Origin: JAJECS01 sp965219705
GTDB lineage: Bacteria; Chloroflexota; UBA11872
Assembly: GCA_965219705.1 (NCBI GenBank)
Contig: OZ244789.1
Span: 248,001-312,000 of the forward strand
Direction: 5' to 3'
Length of the DNA: 64,000 nucleotides
Below the pieces are notes generated by a model. It ran no database searches, was not told where the DNA came from, and saw nothing but the letters and a program-made list of their open reading frames with translations. Each line of letters opens with the position of its first letter. Position 1 is the first letter of the stretch. Positions 28,517 to 38,195 of the stretch are shown piece by piece. Made by a program: the position numbers and the translations under genes.

Positions 28517-28746
28517 CCGGTTTCCAGGTCGCGGAGCGCTCGTGCGTCCGCGAGCAGCGCCGCCGCATCGACGCCGAGATCGGTTTCCGGGCGCTGAGCC
28601 AGCCGTTCGCGCCACTCCCACCGCGCCAATTCACGATCCACGGCGCTGAGCACAACCGCGCTCATGGTGGAGTTGTGCTCACGGGCATGGCGCCGGAGCC
28701 GTTGGTGAAGGTCGTCCGGGATGTTTCGGACTTGTAGATTGGCCAT
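28513..28746 (-). CDS. FitA/VapB-type ribbon-helix-helix antitoxin
   Basis: A 77-residue antitoxin whose N-terminus (MANLQVRNIPDDLHQRLRRH) is typical of the RHH fold of FitA-like proteins. The C-terminal Ala/Leu/Asp-rich segment probably binds the toxin. It is first in the pair and is expected to autoregulate. Confidence 0.9.
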   Translation of the reverse strand: MANLQVRNIPDDLHQRLRRHAREHNSTMSAVVLSAVDRELARWEWRERLAQRPETDLGVDAAALLADARALRDLETG

Positions 28747-28797
28747 GTCATGAAACTAGCATGAATCGCGCATGAAATCCGGCGGCCAATTGAGTAT

Positions 28798-30153
28798 TCA
28801 GCTCCGCTCCACGGACTCCTCCGTCGTTTCCGGGACTAACGACAGAGCGTCGTTCTTGTTCGCCCCGTCAGATTTCCCGTCGTTCGCATGGCCGGGGCCC
28901 GTCGGATCACGCAGCAGATGCACCGTCATGACGGTGTATTCGCCGGGCTGGGACGCGGGGACGATCTGCCCGCCGTGCTCCCGGACGATTTCGTGCGACA
29001 GCGTCAATCCCAGACCGGTGCTTCGGTTTCCCTCCTTGGTGGTGAAGAACGGGCTGAAGATGCGGGACATGACCTCGGGCGACATGCCCACGCCGTTGTC
29101 ACGGATCGTGATCGTCACGCCCTCCGCCGTCCGTCGGCTCCCGATCCTCAGCTCGGGCTCATACTCGTCACCCGAGACCCGCGCCCGCTCCGCCACGGCG
29201 TGGCAGGCATTGGTCACCAGGTTGGTGAAGACTCGGGCCAAGTCCTCCTGCACCGCGACGATCTCGCCCAGGTTCGGGTCAAACTCCTGCCGGACAGCAG
29301 CCGTAAACCCCGGCGCCTGGGCTTGCGCGGCCTGATAGGCCAGGCTGGCTTGCTTCGCCAAGAGCTGATTCAGGTCCACCGTGCCGAAGTTCCCCTCGCC
29401 TCGCCGTCCCATGGCCAGCAGGTCCGCAATGATCCGGTCGGCCCGGTCGCTGTGCATGACGATGCGGTTCATGTTCTCGACCAGGTCGTTGGTCAACTCG
29501 TCCATCGTCTCCAGATCGCCGTCTTCGGGCTGCTCGGGCACTTCCCTGATCTGACTGGCGATGTCCCCCGAGGCCGTGGCGAAGTTTCGGATGAATTGCA
29601 GGGGGTTGCGGATCTCGTGGGCGACGCCGGCGGACAACTCCCCCAGCTCGGCCAGCTTCTGCTGGCTGATGATGCGGTCCTGGGTCTTTCGCAGTTCGTC
29701 CAGGGTCTGTTCCAGCGTGGCGTTCTTTTCCTGAAGCTCGTCGGACAGCTCTTGCACCAGGTCGAGCTGCATGGCCCGAATGGAGCTCTGCCGCAGCGTC
29801 TCCAGGGCCAGGCAAGCCTTGGAAACCTCATCGTTGCCCCTGGGTTCGATGCGGTATTCGAAGTCACCCATCCCCAGCCGGCGGATCCATATCTCGACGG
29901 CCACGGTGCGAATGCCGGCGTAAAGAACCAAGGCCGCCTTCGCCAGCGTGAGGGCAAGCGTCGTCGCGGCCAGGACCATCAGGACTGCGTTCCCGTGAAG
30001 CGCGGTCAGGACGTTGGCGGCGACCAGGAGCCCAATGACGCTGAAGAGCAGCAGGATGTGCTGCACCGAGTAGCGCCGGATGGAGAACTTCGACAGTCCG
30101 AAGGGGTCGTTGCGTTCGTGGGGCTGGTCCGAGAGCGGGTTCGGCCGGGTCAT
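28798..30153 (-). CDS. membrane sensor histidine kinase, HAMP-less class
   Basis: A 451-residue kinase. Two N-terminal helices (about 32-52 and 57-80) have almost no loop between them, so it probably senses the membrane or cytoplasm. A long coiled coil (about 125-170) follows. The H-box has H179 in GVAHEIRNPLQF. The ATPase part has NLVTNACHAV, DNGVGM, FSPFFTTK and TGLGLTL. A charged tail of about 35 residues ends the protein. GGAGGAGA precedes the ATG. No response regulator is adjacent, so it is an orphan. Confidence 0.92.
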   Translation of the reverse strand: MTRPNPLSDQPHERNDPFGLSKFSIRRYSVQHILLLFSVIGLLVAANVLTALHGNAVLMVLAATTLALTLAKAALVLYAGIRTVAVEIWIRRLGMGDFEYRIEPRGNDEVSKACLALETLRQSSIRAMQLDLVQELSDELQEKNATLEQTLDELRKTQDRIISQQKLAELGELSAGVAHEIRNPLQFIRNFATASGDIASQIREVPEQPEDGDLETMDELTNDLVENMNRIVMHSDRADRIIADLLAMGRRGEGNFGTVDLNQLLAKQASLAYQAAQAQAPGFTAAVRQEFDPNLGEIVAVQEDLARVFTNLVTNACHAVAERARVSGDEYEPELRIGSRRTAEGVTITIRDNGVGMSPEVMSRIFSPFFTTKEGNRSTGLGLTLSHEIVREHGGQIVPASQPGEYTVMTVHLLRDPTGPGHANDGKSDGANKNDALSLVPETTEESVERS

Positions 30154-30317
30154 TGCGTCAATCTCCTCCGGAGCGGCTGGAATGGTGTCTCGGTGGGCTC
30201 ATCGTCTCGTCGCAAACTGTTGTGCCATAACGGCACGTCTTGAGCAGCAGGCCGACGGGGCGGCGGCGCGGGACTGGGACGCCGACGTTTCCGGGCATCG
30301 CGATGACCTGAGATCGC

Positions 30318-31458
30318 TAGTGTTCTGTTCCAATAGTAGCTTGATTATATAAGGTACTTGTCGTACAGTGGCGGCGATGCCACGTGCGGCGCCGGCCATC
30401 GACCTGTCGGCCGAGCAAGCGGCGGAGCTTCGGCGGCTGGTGCGGGCGGCGTCGACGCCGCAGCAGCGGGCGCTGCGGGCGCGGATCGTCCTGCGGGCCG
30501 CCGAGGGAGCCACCAACCAGGCGATCGCACGCGAGCTCGCCACTTCGTTGCCGACCGTCGGGCTGTGGCGGGCCAAGTTCGCACGCGAGGGGCTGGCCGG
30601 GCTCAGCGACCGGCCACGCTCAGGCCGGCCGCGCACGATTGACGATGCCACGGTGCAGCGCGTGCTGGCGAAGACGCTTGAGGCGCCGCCCACGGACGCG
30701 TCGCATTGGAGTGTGCGCCGGCTCGCCAAGGAGATCGGGCTGCCCCCGTCGACGGTGCATCGGATCTGGCGCACGCACCGGCTGGCGCCCCACCAGACGC
30801 GGACCTTCAAGTACAGCCGGGACCCCGAGCTGGCCGCCAAGGTCGTCGACATCGTCAGCCTCTACCTCCACCCGCCCGAGGGCGCGCTCGTACTCTGCGT
30901 GGATGAGAAAACGCAGGTGCAGGCGCTCGACCGCACCCAACCCCTCCTGCCCCTGCGCCCCGGGCTGCCCGAACGCCGGACGCATGACTACCGGCGCCAC
31001 GGCACGACCAACCTCTACGCCGCCCTCGAGATCGCCAGTGGCCAGGTGGTCCACGCTTGCCAGCCGCGCCACCGCCACCAGGAGTTCCTCGCCTTCCTCC
31101 GCCAGCTCGTCCGCGGGTTCCCCGCCGGCGAGCTCCACCTGATCCTCGACAACTCCTCCACGCACACCACGCCCGAGGTCAAGCGCTGGCTCGCCCAGCC
31201 ACGGCACCGACGCCTGCACTTCCACTTCACCCCCACCAGCGCGTCCTGGATGAACATGGTCGAGAGCTGGTTCTCCATCCTCACCCGCCAGCAGGTCCGA
31301 CGCGGCAGCTACGCGAGCGTCGCCGATCTCGTCGCGGCGATCCGGCGCTTCGTCGACGGTTGGAACGCGCGCGCCCAACCATTCGTCTGGACGAAAACCG
31401 CCGACGCCGTCCTCGCCAAGGCCGTCAAACATGAAGCCACTTCTGAGACAGAGCACTA
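30318..31458 (+). mobile_element. IS630-family insertion sequence
   Basis: Imperfect terminal inverted repeats (30320-30337 and 31439-31456, both beginning gtg-tctgt in outward reading) enclose one transposase gene. A TA dinucleotide lies at each end (30318-30319 and 31457-31458), the target duplication of this family. The right-hand TA forms part of the transposase stop codon. Confidence 0.9.
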
Positions 31459-31459
31459 G
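30377..31459 (+). CDS. IS630-family transposase
   Basis: A DDE transposase of about 360 residues. The N-terminal part has two helix-turn-helix segments (EGATNQAIARELATS and SVRRLAKEIGLPPSTV). The catalytic triad, numbered from the GTG at 30368, is D179 (LCVDEKTQ), D261 (LILDNSSTH) and E299 (MNMVESWFSI). It appears intact, so the element could still move. A GTG nine bases upstream is an alternative start. Confidence 0.92.
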   Translation: MPRAAPAIDLSAEQAAELRRLVRAASTPQQRALRARIVLRAAEGATNQAIARELATSLPTVGLWRAKFAREGLAGLSDRPRSGRPRTIDDATVQRVLAKTLEAPPTDASHWSVRRLAKEIGLPPSTVHRIWRTHRLAPHQTRTFKYSRDPELAAKVVDIVSLYLHPPEGALVLCVDEKTQVQALDRTQPLLPLRPGLPERRTHDYRRHGTTNLYAALEIASGQVVHACQPRHRHQEFLAFLRQLVRGFPAGELHLILDNSSTHTTPEVKRWLAQPRHRRLHFHFTPTSASWMNMVESWFSILTRQQVRRGSYASVADLVAAIRRFVDGWNARAQPFVWTKTADAVLAKAVKHEATSETEH

Positions 31460-32035
31460 CAACAAGCGTCCGCATAACGTTTGGAGAGACCCGATGGAGC
31501 GGAAGACGGGATTCAGAGAGGTGGATTCCGGCTCGGATCCGTTCATACCTAACGATAGCGATTGAGGACACGTCAAACCTGTTGAGTGGGGCTGCGAACC
31601 GCCATTGGTGCCTCGCCATGGCGGTTCGCAGCTCCCCGTTTCTTACATCGATATGACCGAAAGATGACCACGAAATGACGAGTTCTTTCCGCCGTCGGTT
31701 GTCTGGATTTGCCGCTCACGGTTGTTCGGCGGGCACGACGGCGAATTGGCGCGAAAGGCCTGTGCTGGGGAGCGAGCTGAGCGCTCCGGGCAGCGCTATC
31801 TGGCCTGTGGAGACAAAGTAATCGAAGTTCGCGTGCAATCGTGTCGACCGTTCGGCAAATGGCCTGATGTTCTATGGCCATCCGATCCGGCGGGTGTGGC
31901 CGGGAAATACCTGGCCGAGGATGTCCTCTTCCCGAGAAGACGCGACACCTGGCATCGGTTTGGGCTGACGCCAGGAAGCCGTGCACGCCGCATCTCGTCG
32001 AGACCAAGCGATGAGCTGGAAGCGAGGCACTGCTC
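31460..32035. other. gene-free stretch to the right of IS630
   Basis: No open frame here looks like a protein. The notable content is a 15-base perfect hairpin at 31591-31632. GC is a little lower than in the flanking genes. The stretch probably belongs to a decayed mobile segment. Confidence 0.5.
31591..31632. repeat. long perfect hairpin
   Basis: A 15-base arm (31591-31605, gctgcgaaccgccat) is the exact complement of 31618-31632, with a 12-base loop. Rightward it is followed by tccccgtttctt, a weak T tract. It could be a terminator or an attachment or replication signal. No gene ends just before it. Confidence 0.85.
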
Positions 32036-32265
32036 ATGACCCATCATGACGTGCTGCAACCGGTTTCGGCTATGGCTATTCGCGCTGGCCGACGAGTTGG
32101 CAGTGTCCGGGCGGCCTGCCGGATCCTGGGGTGCACCCCTCGACGTACTACCGCTGGCGCAAGCCTGTGCTGCGCTGGGGGCAGGACGCCCTGCACCCGC
32201 GCCAGCAGCGACCGCCCCAGCGGCAGCGTGCCGACGATCCGGGCGTCCGCGTCACCCGGTGCCCA
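32036..32265 (+). pseudogene. IS481/IS3-type transposase N-terminal relic
   Basis: The first frame reads VGSVRAACRILG; then, after a frameshift near 32130, the second reads HPSTYYRWRKPVLRWG and RPPQRQRADDPG. Together they match the helix-turn-helix start of IS481-like transposases (ACRxLGVxxSTYYRW). The DDE domain is missing and the frame is broken, so it is inactive. Confidence 0.7.
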
Positions 32266-32455
32266 CAACATTTACGGAAACCTGGGTTGGCGGACGTCGC
32301 ACGACCGCGGATCCTAGGACCGTGCATTGGCTCAATCCAAATCCCATACCAGCGCATCGGCGTGGCTCGCTCGTACCGTGGCGATCGCCCCATGCACGGC
32401 GCGCCGCCCCCGCAGCGGCGGCTGGAGCTCGCCACCGCGGCGGGACCCCGCCAGC

Positions 32456-32710
32456 ATGACGCCGGCCCTCCGACGGACCTCCGCCGCGGATCGTGAGCCG
32501 CGACTACTCACCGTCAAGCAGGTGGCCGACCTCTGGCAGCTCCACGAGGGACGCGTCCGCCGCATGTGCCACGCCGGGCTGATCCGGCATATCCGCATCG
32601 GTCGCTGGATCCGCATCCCCAGCCACACGCTGCGGGAAGACCTTGACGCGCTGCTCGATGCCGGGCAGCCGGGGTCGAGCAGCCGCCCCAACGAGACGTG
32701 GAACGCATGA
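32456..32710 (+). CDS. MerR/excisionase-like helix-turn-helix protein
   Basis: The 84-residue product carries an HTH_17-type domain: LLTVKQVADLWQLHEGRVRRM followed by HIRIGRWIRIPSHTLREDLDALL. Such proteins act as recombination directionality factors or small regulators beside integrases. It ends about 75 bases before the tRNA-Lys-like core at 32787, where an excisionase would be expected, but no integrase survives next to it. Confidence 0.75.
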   Translation: MTPALRRTSAADREPRLLTVKQVADLWQLHEGRVRRMCHAGLIRHIRIGRWIRIPSHTLREDLDALLDAGQPGSSSRPNETWNA

Positions 32711-32786
32711 CCGGTGGGGGCGCGTGCGCAGGCGCGGCCACCGCTGCCGGGAGGTCTCCGCGCACCTCGGTGGCAGCAGCCACCGT

Positions 32787-32949
32787 CGGATTAAAAGTCC
32801 AGCCTGTCGAGGATTCTCTAGCCTAGTCCAGTCGCTGCCAACGCTCGCCACTCCTGTAATCCGCAAGGCCGAGCGCCACCCCGCGGCTACCGGCGGGGCG
32901 GAAGAACGGCCCGAATGTTGGCAGGATGTTGGTCGGCTCAAGGCGCTGG
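32787..32949. repeat. attachment-like core plus arm, copy 1
   Basis: The 16 bases cggattaaaagtccag, complementary to the anticodon arm of tRNA-Lys(TTT), open a stretch that aligns over ~150 bases with 38716-38880. Both contain cgccactcctgtaatccgc and ccgaatgttggcagga/acgttgg. Here the tRNA 3' half is absent on the left side. The rest of 32711-33161 has no recognisable gene. Confidence 0.75.
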
Positions 32950-33161
32950 AACGGGGGGATGGTTGGATTCGGCGGCGGCCCACTTGGCTAGCAACCGAGG
33001 GCCTGGTCGGCGTCCTAGCCGCGGTGCAGGTCTTTGCGGCGGCACAACTCGCGTATGGTGGCTCGGCCCGGCGGGACTTACGGATTGATCCACATCGCCT
33101 TTCGCGCTACGGACTGGGTGAAGTTTGGGTGCACCGGTGCACGCGGTGGTCAGCCGCAGGA

Positions 33162-33310
33162 TCAGGGTTGCGCGTTGTCCGGTCCTGTACCCTTCGCCAT
33201 CCGGTAGCCGACGCGACGCTTGTTGGAGATGCAGGTGAGGTCGTCCGCGTCCTCGCCCAGGTTGCGGCGCAGCCTCCTCACGGTGGCTCGCACGGGACCC
33301 GAGCCGCCTG
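33162..33310 (-). pseudogene. C-terminal relic of a PhoB-type (hybrid kinase) DNA-binding domain
   Basis: Minus-strand translation gives TVRRLRRNLGEDADDLTCIS then NKRRVGYRMAKG and a stop after DNAQP. This matches the end of the hybrid regulator at 40505-42892 (VVKNLRRKLGDAAGSPTCIF then TEPRVGYRMAKG). Only the last ~50 codons remain, cut off just before the end of the NarL-type gene. It is the stump of a second copy of that hybrid regulator. Confidence 0.85.
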
Positions 33311-33313
33311 CTC

Positions 33314-34054
33314 TTATCTTGGTCCCTGACCCGACGCGGCGGCTGGTCGTGGGTCATTGCCCCTCCGGTTCCGGCTGGGGTCATTGCCCACCGCCACGTC
33401 GTCCACCAGGCCGTTCCGCACGGCCCAGATCACGAGTCCTTGCTTCGTCCCGATGCCCAGCTTGTCCTGTATGCGGTAGAGGGTATTGCGGACGGTCACG
33501 GTGCTGTTGCCCCTCGCCTCAGCGATCTCGGTGTACGACCTGCCGCTGGCGAATAGCGTCAGGGTCTCCCGCTCCAGCGCCGTCAGATTGCCCGGGGCCT
33601 GGCGGGAGGCGAACTCACGGTCGCCGCGGACAATGGCGAAGACCTCCCGCACCACCTTGCCGGGTATTCGCAGCCGGCCTCTGGCCACATCCAGAACGGC
33701 CTCCACCAGCTCCTCCGGCCGTGAGTACTTCTGAAGGTAGCCCATCGCGCCGGCGGCGACCGCCTCGATCACCGCATCCTCCTCCGTCGAGGCCGTCAGC
33801 ATCAGCACCCGCGTTTCGGGCAGAAGCTCCTTGATGTCCCGGCAGGCATCGATGCCGTCCTTGTTCGGCATGATCACATCCATGACGATGACCTGCGGGT
33901 CGACCTCCTCAACGGTCCTCACCGCCTCCTCTCCGTCCGCGGCCTGCCCCACCACCTCGAAGCGGCCGGATGCTTCCAGCGTATCCCGCAAGCCGTTCCG
34001 CATGATCGGATGATCGTCCACCACCATCACCCGTATCCGATCTGCCGTTGACAT
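33314..34054 (-). CDS. NarL/FixJ-type response regulator
   Basis: The ATG at 34054 follows AGGAGG and starts a receiver domain (RIRVMVVDDHPIMRNGL), with phospho-acceptor D59 (VIVMDVIMP) and the later Lys in GYLQKYS. The LuxR-type helix-turn-helix is LTALERETLTLFASGRSYTEIAE. The 246-residue length includes an unusual polar tail after NGLVDD of about 35 residues. One base separates it from the upstream kinase stop, so the two are translated together and form a two-component system. Confidence 0.93.
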   Translation of the reverse strand: MSTADRIRVMVVDDHPIMRNGLRDTLEASGRFEVVGQAADGEEAVRTVEEVDPQVIVMDVIMPNKDGIDACRDIKELLPETRVLMLTASTEEDAVIEAVAAGAMGYLQKYSRPEELVEAVLDVARGRLRIPGKVVREVFAIVRGDREFASRQAPGNLTALERETLTLFASGRSYTEIAEARGNSTVTVRNTLYRIQDKLGIGTKQGLVIWAVRNGLVDDVAVGNDPSRNRRGNDPRPAAASGQGPR

Positions 34055-34055
34055 C

Positions 34056-35324
34056 TCAGCCTCCTCCCGGGTCCGCCTCGTAGGGGACCACGCAAGCAAT
34101 GGTCGTTCCGCCTCCCCCCTCAACGCTCTCCACGATGAGCGCTCCGCCCAGCTGCTCGGCGTCCGCCCGCATGCCGTCGAAGCCGCGGCCGCGTTCGGCG
34201 TAGTCGTCGGGCAGGCCCACCCCGTCGTCCGACACGGACAGCCGGATGTGGTCGGCCCCGAAGTCGAGCCTGGCCTCGACCCTGCCGGGCCGGGCGTGCA
34301 GGAACGCATTGGTCAGCGCGTTGTGCGCGATGGAGAAGAGACGGGCGCGGATCTCCGTGGCGAGCGGGGGCTCGGTCCCCGACTGCGACATCCTGGCAGG
34401 GACGGCGGTGATCTTCTCAAACGTCGCACAGTGCGACCACAACACCCGTCCCAGTTCCCTGCCCTCGAAGATGTGGCCCGCGTCGATGGGGCGTCTCAGC
34501 TCCCACATGGCCGACCTCGACAGCGCCGAGGTCGCATCCAGAGCGGCCACCAGCTCCTCGTTCGACGTGCCAACCAGCTCCCTGGCCCGGTGAATCCCCA
34601 GGGAGATCAGGTAGGCGGTCTGCGCGGTCGTGTCGTGAACCGCCTGGGAGAACGCGATGCGCTCCTGCTGCACCTTCCGCTCCCTGTCCACCGCCGTCTG
34701 CCTTCCCATGCGTTCGAACCGGGTGATGAGACTGACGCACAGCACCAGGGCGTACATCGCCGCCAACCTGCCCAGCAGCACCTTCTCGTCGCCCGCATCA
34801 ATGTCGAGACCCGCGCCCACGGTCAGGGATGCAAAGGTGTAGGCGACGGCGGTCAAGGTCGTCCAGGCCAGACTGAGCCAGAGGGACGTGAAGACCACGG
34901 CAAACAGCCCGAGGGCCGGGTAGTAGGCCACGAAGACGAAGCTGTCGAACCCGGGCCCGACGGAGATGCTGGACGTGGCCAGGGCGATGTCCATGGCGCT
35001 GAGGAGGAGCATCCAGCGCCACGTGACGGGCCGGTTCGTCAGGAGCCGGACGTGGACCAGGCCATTGAACGCCACCAGCGCGACCATCAGGAGCACGTAC
35101 ACCCAGAGGTCGGGGTACGAGAAGCCCGGCCGGTAGGCTATCTCGAAGGCCGAGACCATTGCGATGAACCAGCGACCCCAGACCGAAACCCCCGCCGCAT
35201 AGGGCACGACGTCCGGGTCGGCGCAGTTGGCCGGCGACAACCGCTTCGTTATGGCTCCCATGTCAGCCTTGGGCAAGTCGAGGCTCCCAGTCCGCAGTGA
35301 CCGGCTTGAATTCGCTTTCACCAT
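34056..35324 (-). CDS. NarX/DesK-type sensor histidine kinase
   Basis: A 422-residue kinase with about five or six helices in residues 50-205. The HisKA_3 motif has H230 in QAVHDTTAQ. The ATPase domain has NALTNAFLHA, SDDGVGLPDD and RGFDGM, followed by a glycine-rich end. HisKA_3 kinases pair with NarL-type regulators, which fits the adjacent gene. The likely target is the secreted FN3 protein divergently placed to the right. Confidence 0.92.
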   Translation of the reverse strand: MVKANSSRSLRTGSLDLPKADMGAITKRLSPANCADPDVVPYAAGVSVWGRWFIAMVSAFEIAYRPGFSYPDLWVYVLLMVALVAFNGLVHVRLLTNRPVTWRWMLLLSAMDIALATSSISVGPGFDSFVFVAYYPALGLFAVVFTSLWLSLAWTTLTAVAYTFASLTVGAGLDIDAGDEKVLLGRLAAMYALVLCVSLITRFERMGRQTAVDRERKVQQERIAFSQAVHDTTAQTAYLISLGIHRARELVGTSNEELVAALDATSALSRSAMWELRRPIDAGHIFEGRELGRVLWSHCATFEKITAVPARMSQSGTEPPLATEIRARLFSIAHNALTNAFLHARPGRVEARLDFGADHIRLSVSDDGVGLPDDYAERGRGFDGMRADAEQLGGALIVESVEGGGGTTIACVVPYEADPGGG

Positions 35325-35816
35325 GCCGCATTGAATACATCCGCCGATGGCCGCGCGGTGTTTCGGAGTCTACGACTGACAATTTACATCAATTGCCCAA
35401 ATGCTAATAGAGCACTTTGTACCAATGGGACTAGGCAGAACGCTCTATCAAGAATGGGCAAAAGACAAAGGCCATTTTTACCATATTCACCTGTCGCAAC
35501 TCCGGGGCAATTGCCATACTATTTAGCAGCCTGGCCAATAGGGGAGGCCGCATTCGTTTGGCATCCAACAGACGCCTAGATGTTCCCGAGGACGTGGGCG
35601 GGCCCGCCTCCTGCGGCAATGCTGAGAGGCGCGAGAAGGACCGGAACGAAAGTCACTTGGAGACGCCCACCGGGGCGCCCTGCTATGCCACGAAAACATG
35701 AGTCCAGGAACAGGCGAGACCGATCACGGCGCCAGTGGGGAAGCCGGCCCTCGCCGCGTTGCGCAAGTCCGGGCCGCCGGCACCGCCGAGACCATGCACG
35801 AAGGAGAAAACCGACC
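35325..35816. promoter_or_regulatory. divergent regulatory gap between kinase and FN3 protein
   Basis: The first 250 bases (35330-35580) are clearly AT-richer than their surroundings and hold no protein-like frame. Two related caattgcc blocks (35391-35398 and 35509-35516) and a caaaagacaaagg stretch are seen, but no regulator site can be assigned. AAGGAGAA just before 35817 is the ribosome-binding site of the FN3 gene. Confidence 0.5.
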
Positions 35817-37508
35817 GTGATACAGCACTCGACGCGAGCGACCAGCCCTCTACCGAGCAACTCCCTCCGGGGCCGGCTTCTGAAGAAGCCCTGGCCGGTG
35901 CGACTGGTCCGGGTCGCCGCCCTGCTGCTGACCGTCCCACTCCTCTTCCACGCAGGGTCCCCCGTCCATGCGGCCGACAAAGACATCACCGGCGTCACCG
36001 TGACCAGCCCCAACCCGGGTGAGCTGTCCATCAGTTGGGACACGCCCAGCGACGCGCCGGACGAGTACCGCGTCACCTGGAAGAAGTCCAGCGGCAAGTG
36101 GACTTCCTACAAGAAAGCAAACACCGTCGAGGGCGGCAACGCCTTCCCGACCAGTACGTCCCACTCGGTGACCGATCTCGAAGAGGGAACCGCCTACAAG
36201 GTGCGGGTGCGCGCCCGTTACTACGACGGCAACGGCAACGTCCAGAAGAGCGGTCCCTGGTCAGCGGCCCAAGAGGTGACGGTATCGGCTACACCACCAC
36301 CACCCCAAAAGGGAGCCGAACAGGGGGAAGGCGATTCCAACCAGGGCCGGTCGACCAACCCGCCGGCCAAGCCCACGGGGCTGTTGACCGGGCGCAGCCA
36401 CGACAACGTCATCCTGTTGTGGGACAACCCTGACGACGACACCATCACCGGCTACCAGATCCTGCGCGGCCCGGACGCCGCCAACCTGGCCGTGCTGACC
36501 AACGACACCGGCAGCGCGAGCACCAGCTACACCGACGACACTGTTGCAGCCGGCGCCGCCTACGCCTACGCCATCAGGGCGCGCAACGCCCACGGGCTCA
36601 GCCCGCAGTCGGACCCGGTCTCCGTCACGACGCTGGCCCCGCCGCCGGAGGAGGAGGAAGAGGACACGGCGCTGTCCACCGACCAGAGTGGGTCAATCAC
36701 CCTAACAGAAGGCACCGCGCGCGATCTGAGGTTCGAGCGGCACGAGGACGTCGACGGTTTCAGCCTCCGCCCCGCAGCCGGGACCACCTATCGGCTGTCG
36801 GTTCACCTGTTCTGGCCCGGTTCCAACTCCGCCTCTGTGAGCATTATCGATCTGAGTTCGGGATCAGAGGTCTTCGTTCAGGCTAGTTCTCCGGTGACGC
36901 TCCCGGGCCGGGTTGAGTTCGTCTTCACACCGTCCGATACCAATTATATCTTTATCAGCATAAAGGGCATCCACTGGGGTTCGGACTCGGACGGTAAACA
37001 CCAGTGTGGAACTGGCTCCGGTCCGGGTAGCGGAGCGGGTGGGCAAGACGCTCCCATTTACTGTTACTGGTCGAGCGACTACACGATCCTGGTGGAGGAG
37101 GTGGCTTCCGCCGCTGAATCCACGTCATCCGCGACCGATGTCTGCCCCTCGTATGAGAGTTACCCCGACAGCTTTTACACCGCGTGCACCATGGACATCG
37201 ACGACGACGTGATGGGCTACATCAACTCTCAGGGCGATCGCGATCTCTGGGCGCTGATACAGTTCGATGCGGAGTCAGGCTACACCGTGAAGGTGCACGG
37301 CGACGTGGACTCGAACAATCTGCTGGATAACGTCCAGATCACCTTGATTGACCAGTGGGGTATTCCTTTGAGGCAGGGCAGATCCAACACTTCCAGCAGT
37401 CCCGCCAGCGTGTCCATCGGAGCGGACCGGACCTACACGGGGGTGTACTACCTGGAGGTCAGATCGAGAGATGCCGCGGGTGCCTATCGCATCGAGGTCA
37501 CCAACTGA
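35817..37508 (+). CDS. secreted fibronectin type III protein
   Basis: The GTG at 35817 is chosen over the open frame start at 35580 because AAGGAGAA precedes it. The 563-residue product has a long signal peptide (helix VRVAALLLTVPLLF, cleavage near VHA-ADK). FN3 domain one (about 57-150) has ISWDTPSDAPDEYRVTW, and FN3 domain two (about 180-275) has GYQILRGPDAAN and YAIRARNAHGLSPQS. An acidic linker follows, then two beta-rich repeats resembling pre-peptidase C-terminal domains (DVDGFSLRPAAGTTY and DRDLWALIQFDAESG). It is probably a surface adhesion or binding protein. Confidence 0.85.
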   Translation: MIQHSTRATSPLPSNSLRGRLLKKPWPVRLVRVAALLLTVPLLFHAGSPVHAADKDITGVTVTSPNPGELSISWDTPSDAPDEYRVTWKKSSGKWTSYKKANTVEGGNAFPTSTSHSVTDLEEGTAYKVRVRARYYDGNGNVQKSGPWSAAQEVTVSATPPPPQKGAEQGEGDSNQGRSTNPPAKPTGLLTGRSHDNVILLWDNPDDDTITGYQILRGPDAANLAVLTNDTGSASTSYTDDTVAAGAAYAYAIRARNAHGLSPQSDPVSVTTLAPPPEEEEEDTALSTDQSGSITLTEGTARDLRFERHEDVDGFSLRPAAGTTYRLSVHLFWPGSNSASVSIIDLSSGSEVFVQASSPVTLPGRVEFVFTPSDTNYIFISIKGIHWGSDSDGKHQCGTGSGPGSGAGGQDAPIYCYWSSDYTILVEEVASAAESTSSATDVCPSYESYPDSFYTACTMDIDDDVMGYINSQGDRDLWALIQFDAESGYTVKVHGDVDSNNLLDNVQITLIDQWGIPLRQGRSNTSSSPASVSIGADRTYTGVYYLEVRSRDAAGAYRIEVTN

Positions 37509-37576
37509 ACCTGCCGAATCGCGGCGCAGGGAAACCACCACGGTTGCTGCGAAATGTCGGGCCTGCAGTTCTGCCG

Positions 37577-38088
37577 CCGTGACGGCGCGAGCCACCGTTG
37601 GGAAGAACCGCCGGTTCCTCGCCGAAGCCGCGCGCATCCTCCGACGGCTCGACTGCACCGTATACACGGTCACCATCGACAAGCGCCGGTTGCACCACCC
37701 AATGACCCTGAACACTACCCTGCCGCTGCAATTCCAAGCGCTCGTGGAGCACTTCGCCGCTGAGTGCACGGCGATGCGCGAGACTGGACTCATCGTCTCG
37801 GACTGGTCTACCCACCGCCTCGACTCGCACGCAAGCCGATGTGTGGCGAGCTTTGTCATCTCGCGGCGCCTGCCCCTGCACCCAAGCGTCTACTACGCGA
37901 GCTCGCTCAGTTCGCACGCGATCCAGGTCGCGGACCTCGTGGCAGGGGTCAGGCGTCGAGCAATCGAGGGCGACGCCAACATGCAGCCGCTTGACACCAA
38001 TCTCGCGACTATCCGTGCGCTATCCACCGGCGCCATGGCCACGACCCACACTGGTCGGTCCTACACTAATAGAATTGCTCTGATCTGA
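37577..38088 (+). pseudogene. DUF3800 protein, 5'-truncated
   Basis: The frame gives LHPSVYYASSLSSHAIQVAD then LVAGVRRRAIEGD, the C-terminal signature of DUF3800 (RNase H-like fold, common in mobile elements). The N-terminal strand with the YxDESG motif, normally ~100 residues upstream, is absent: the frame runs into unrelated sequence after the FN3 gene. A GTG at 37577 might still start a ~170-residue product. Confidence 0.65.
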
Positions 38089-38195
38089 AGCCATGTTTTG
38101 CCGCCGTGGTAGCGATGCTGCTACGCTCCCAAGAGCTTGACGGTTCGGCTAGTAGGTCTAGGCCGAATGCAGCCGACAGACCGCAGGCGACGGGA

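Noticed and set aside
32643..33329. 228-codon plus-strand frame between the excisionase-like gene and the response regulator
   Set aside because: It crosses the attachment arm and is antisense to the PhoB-type relic; composition is not protein-like.
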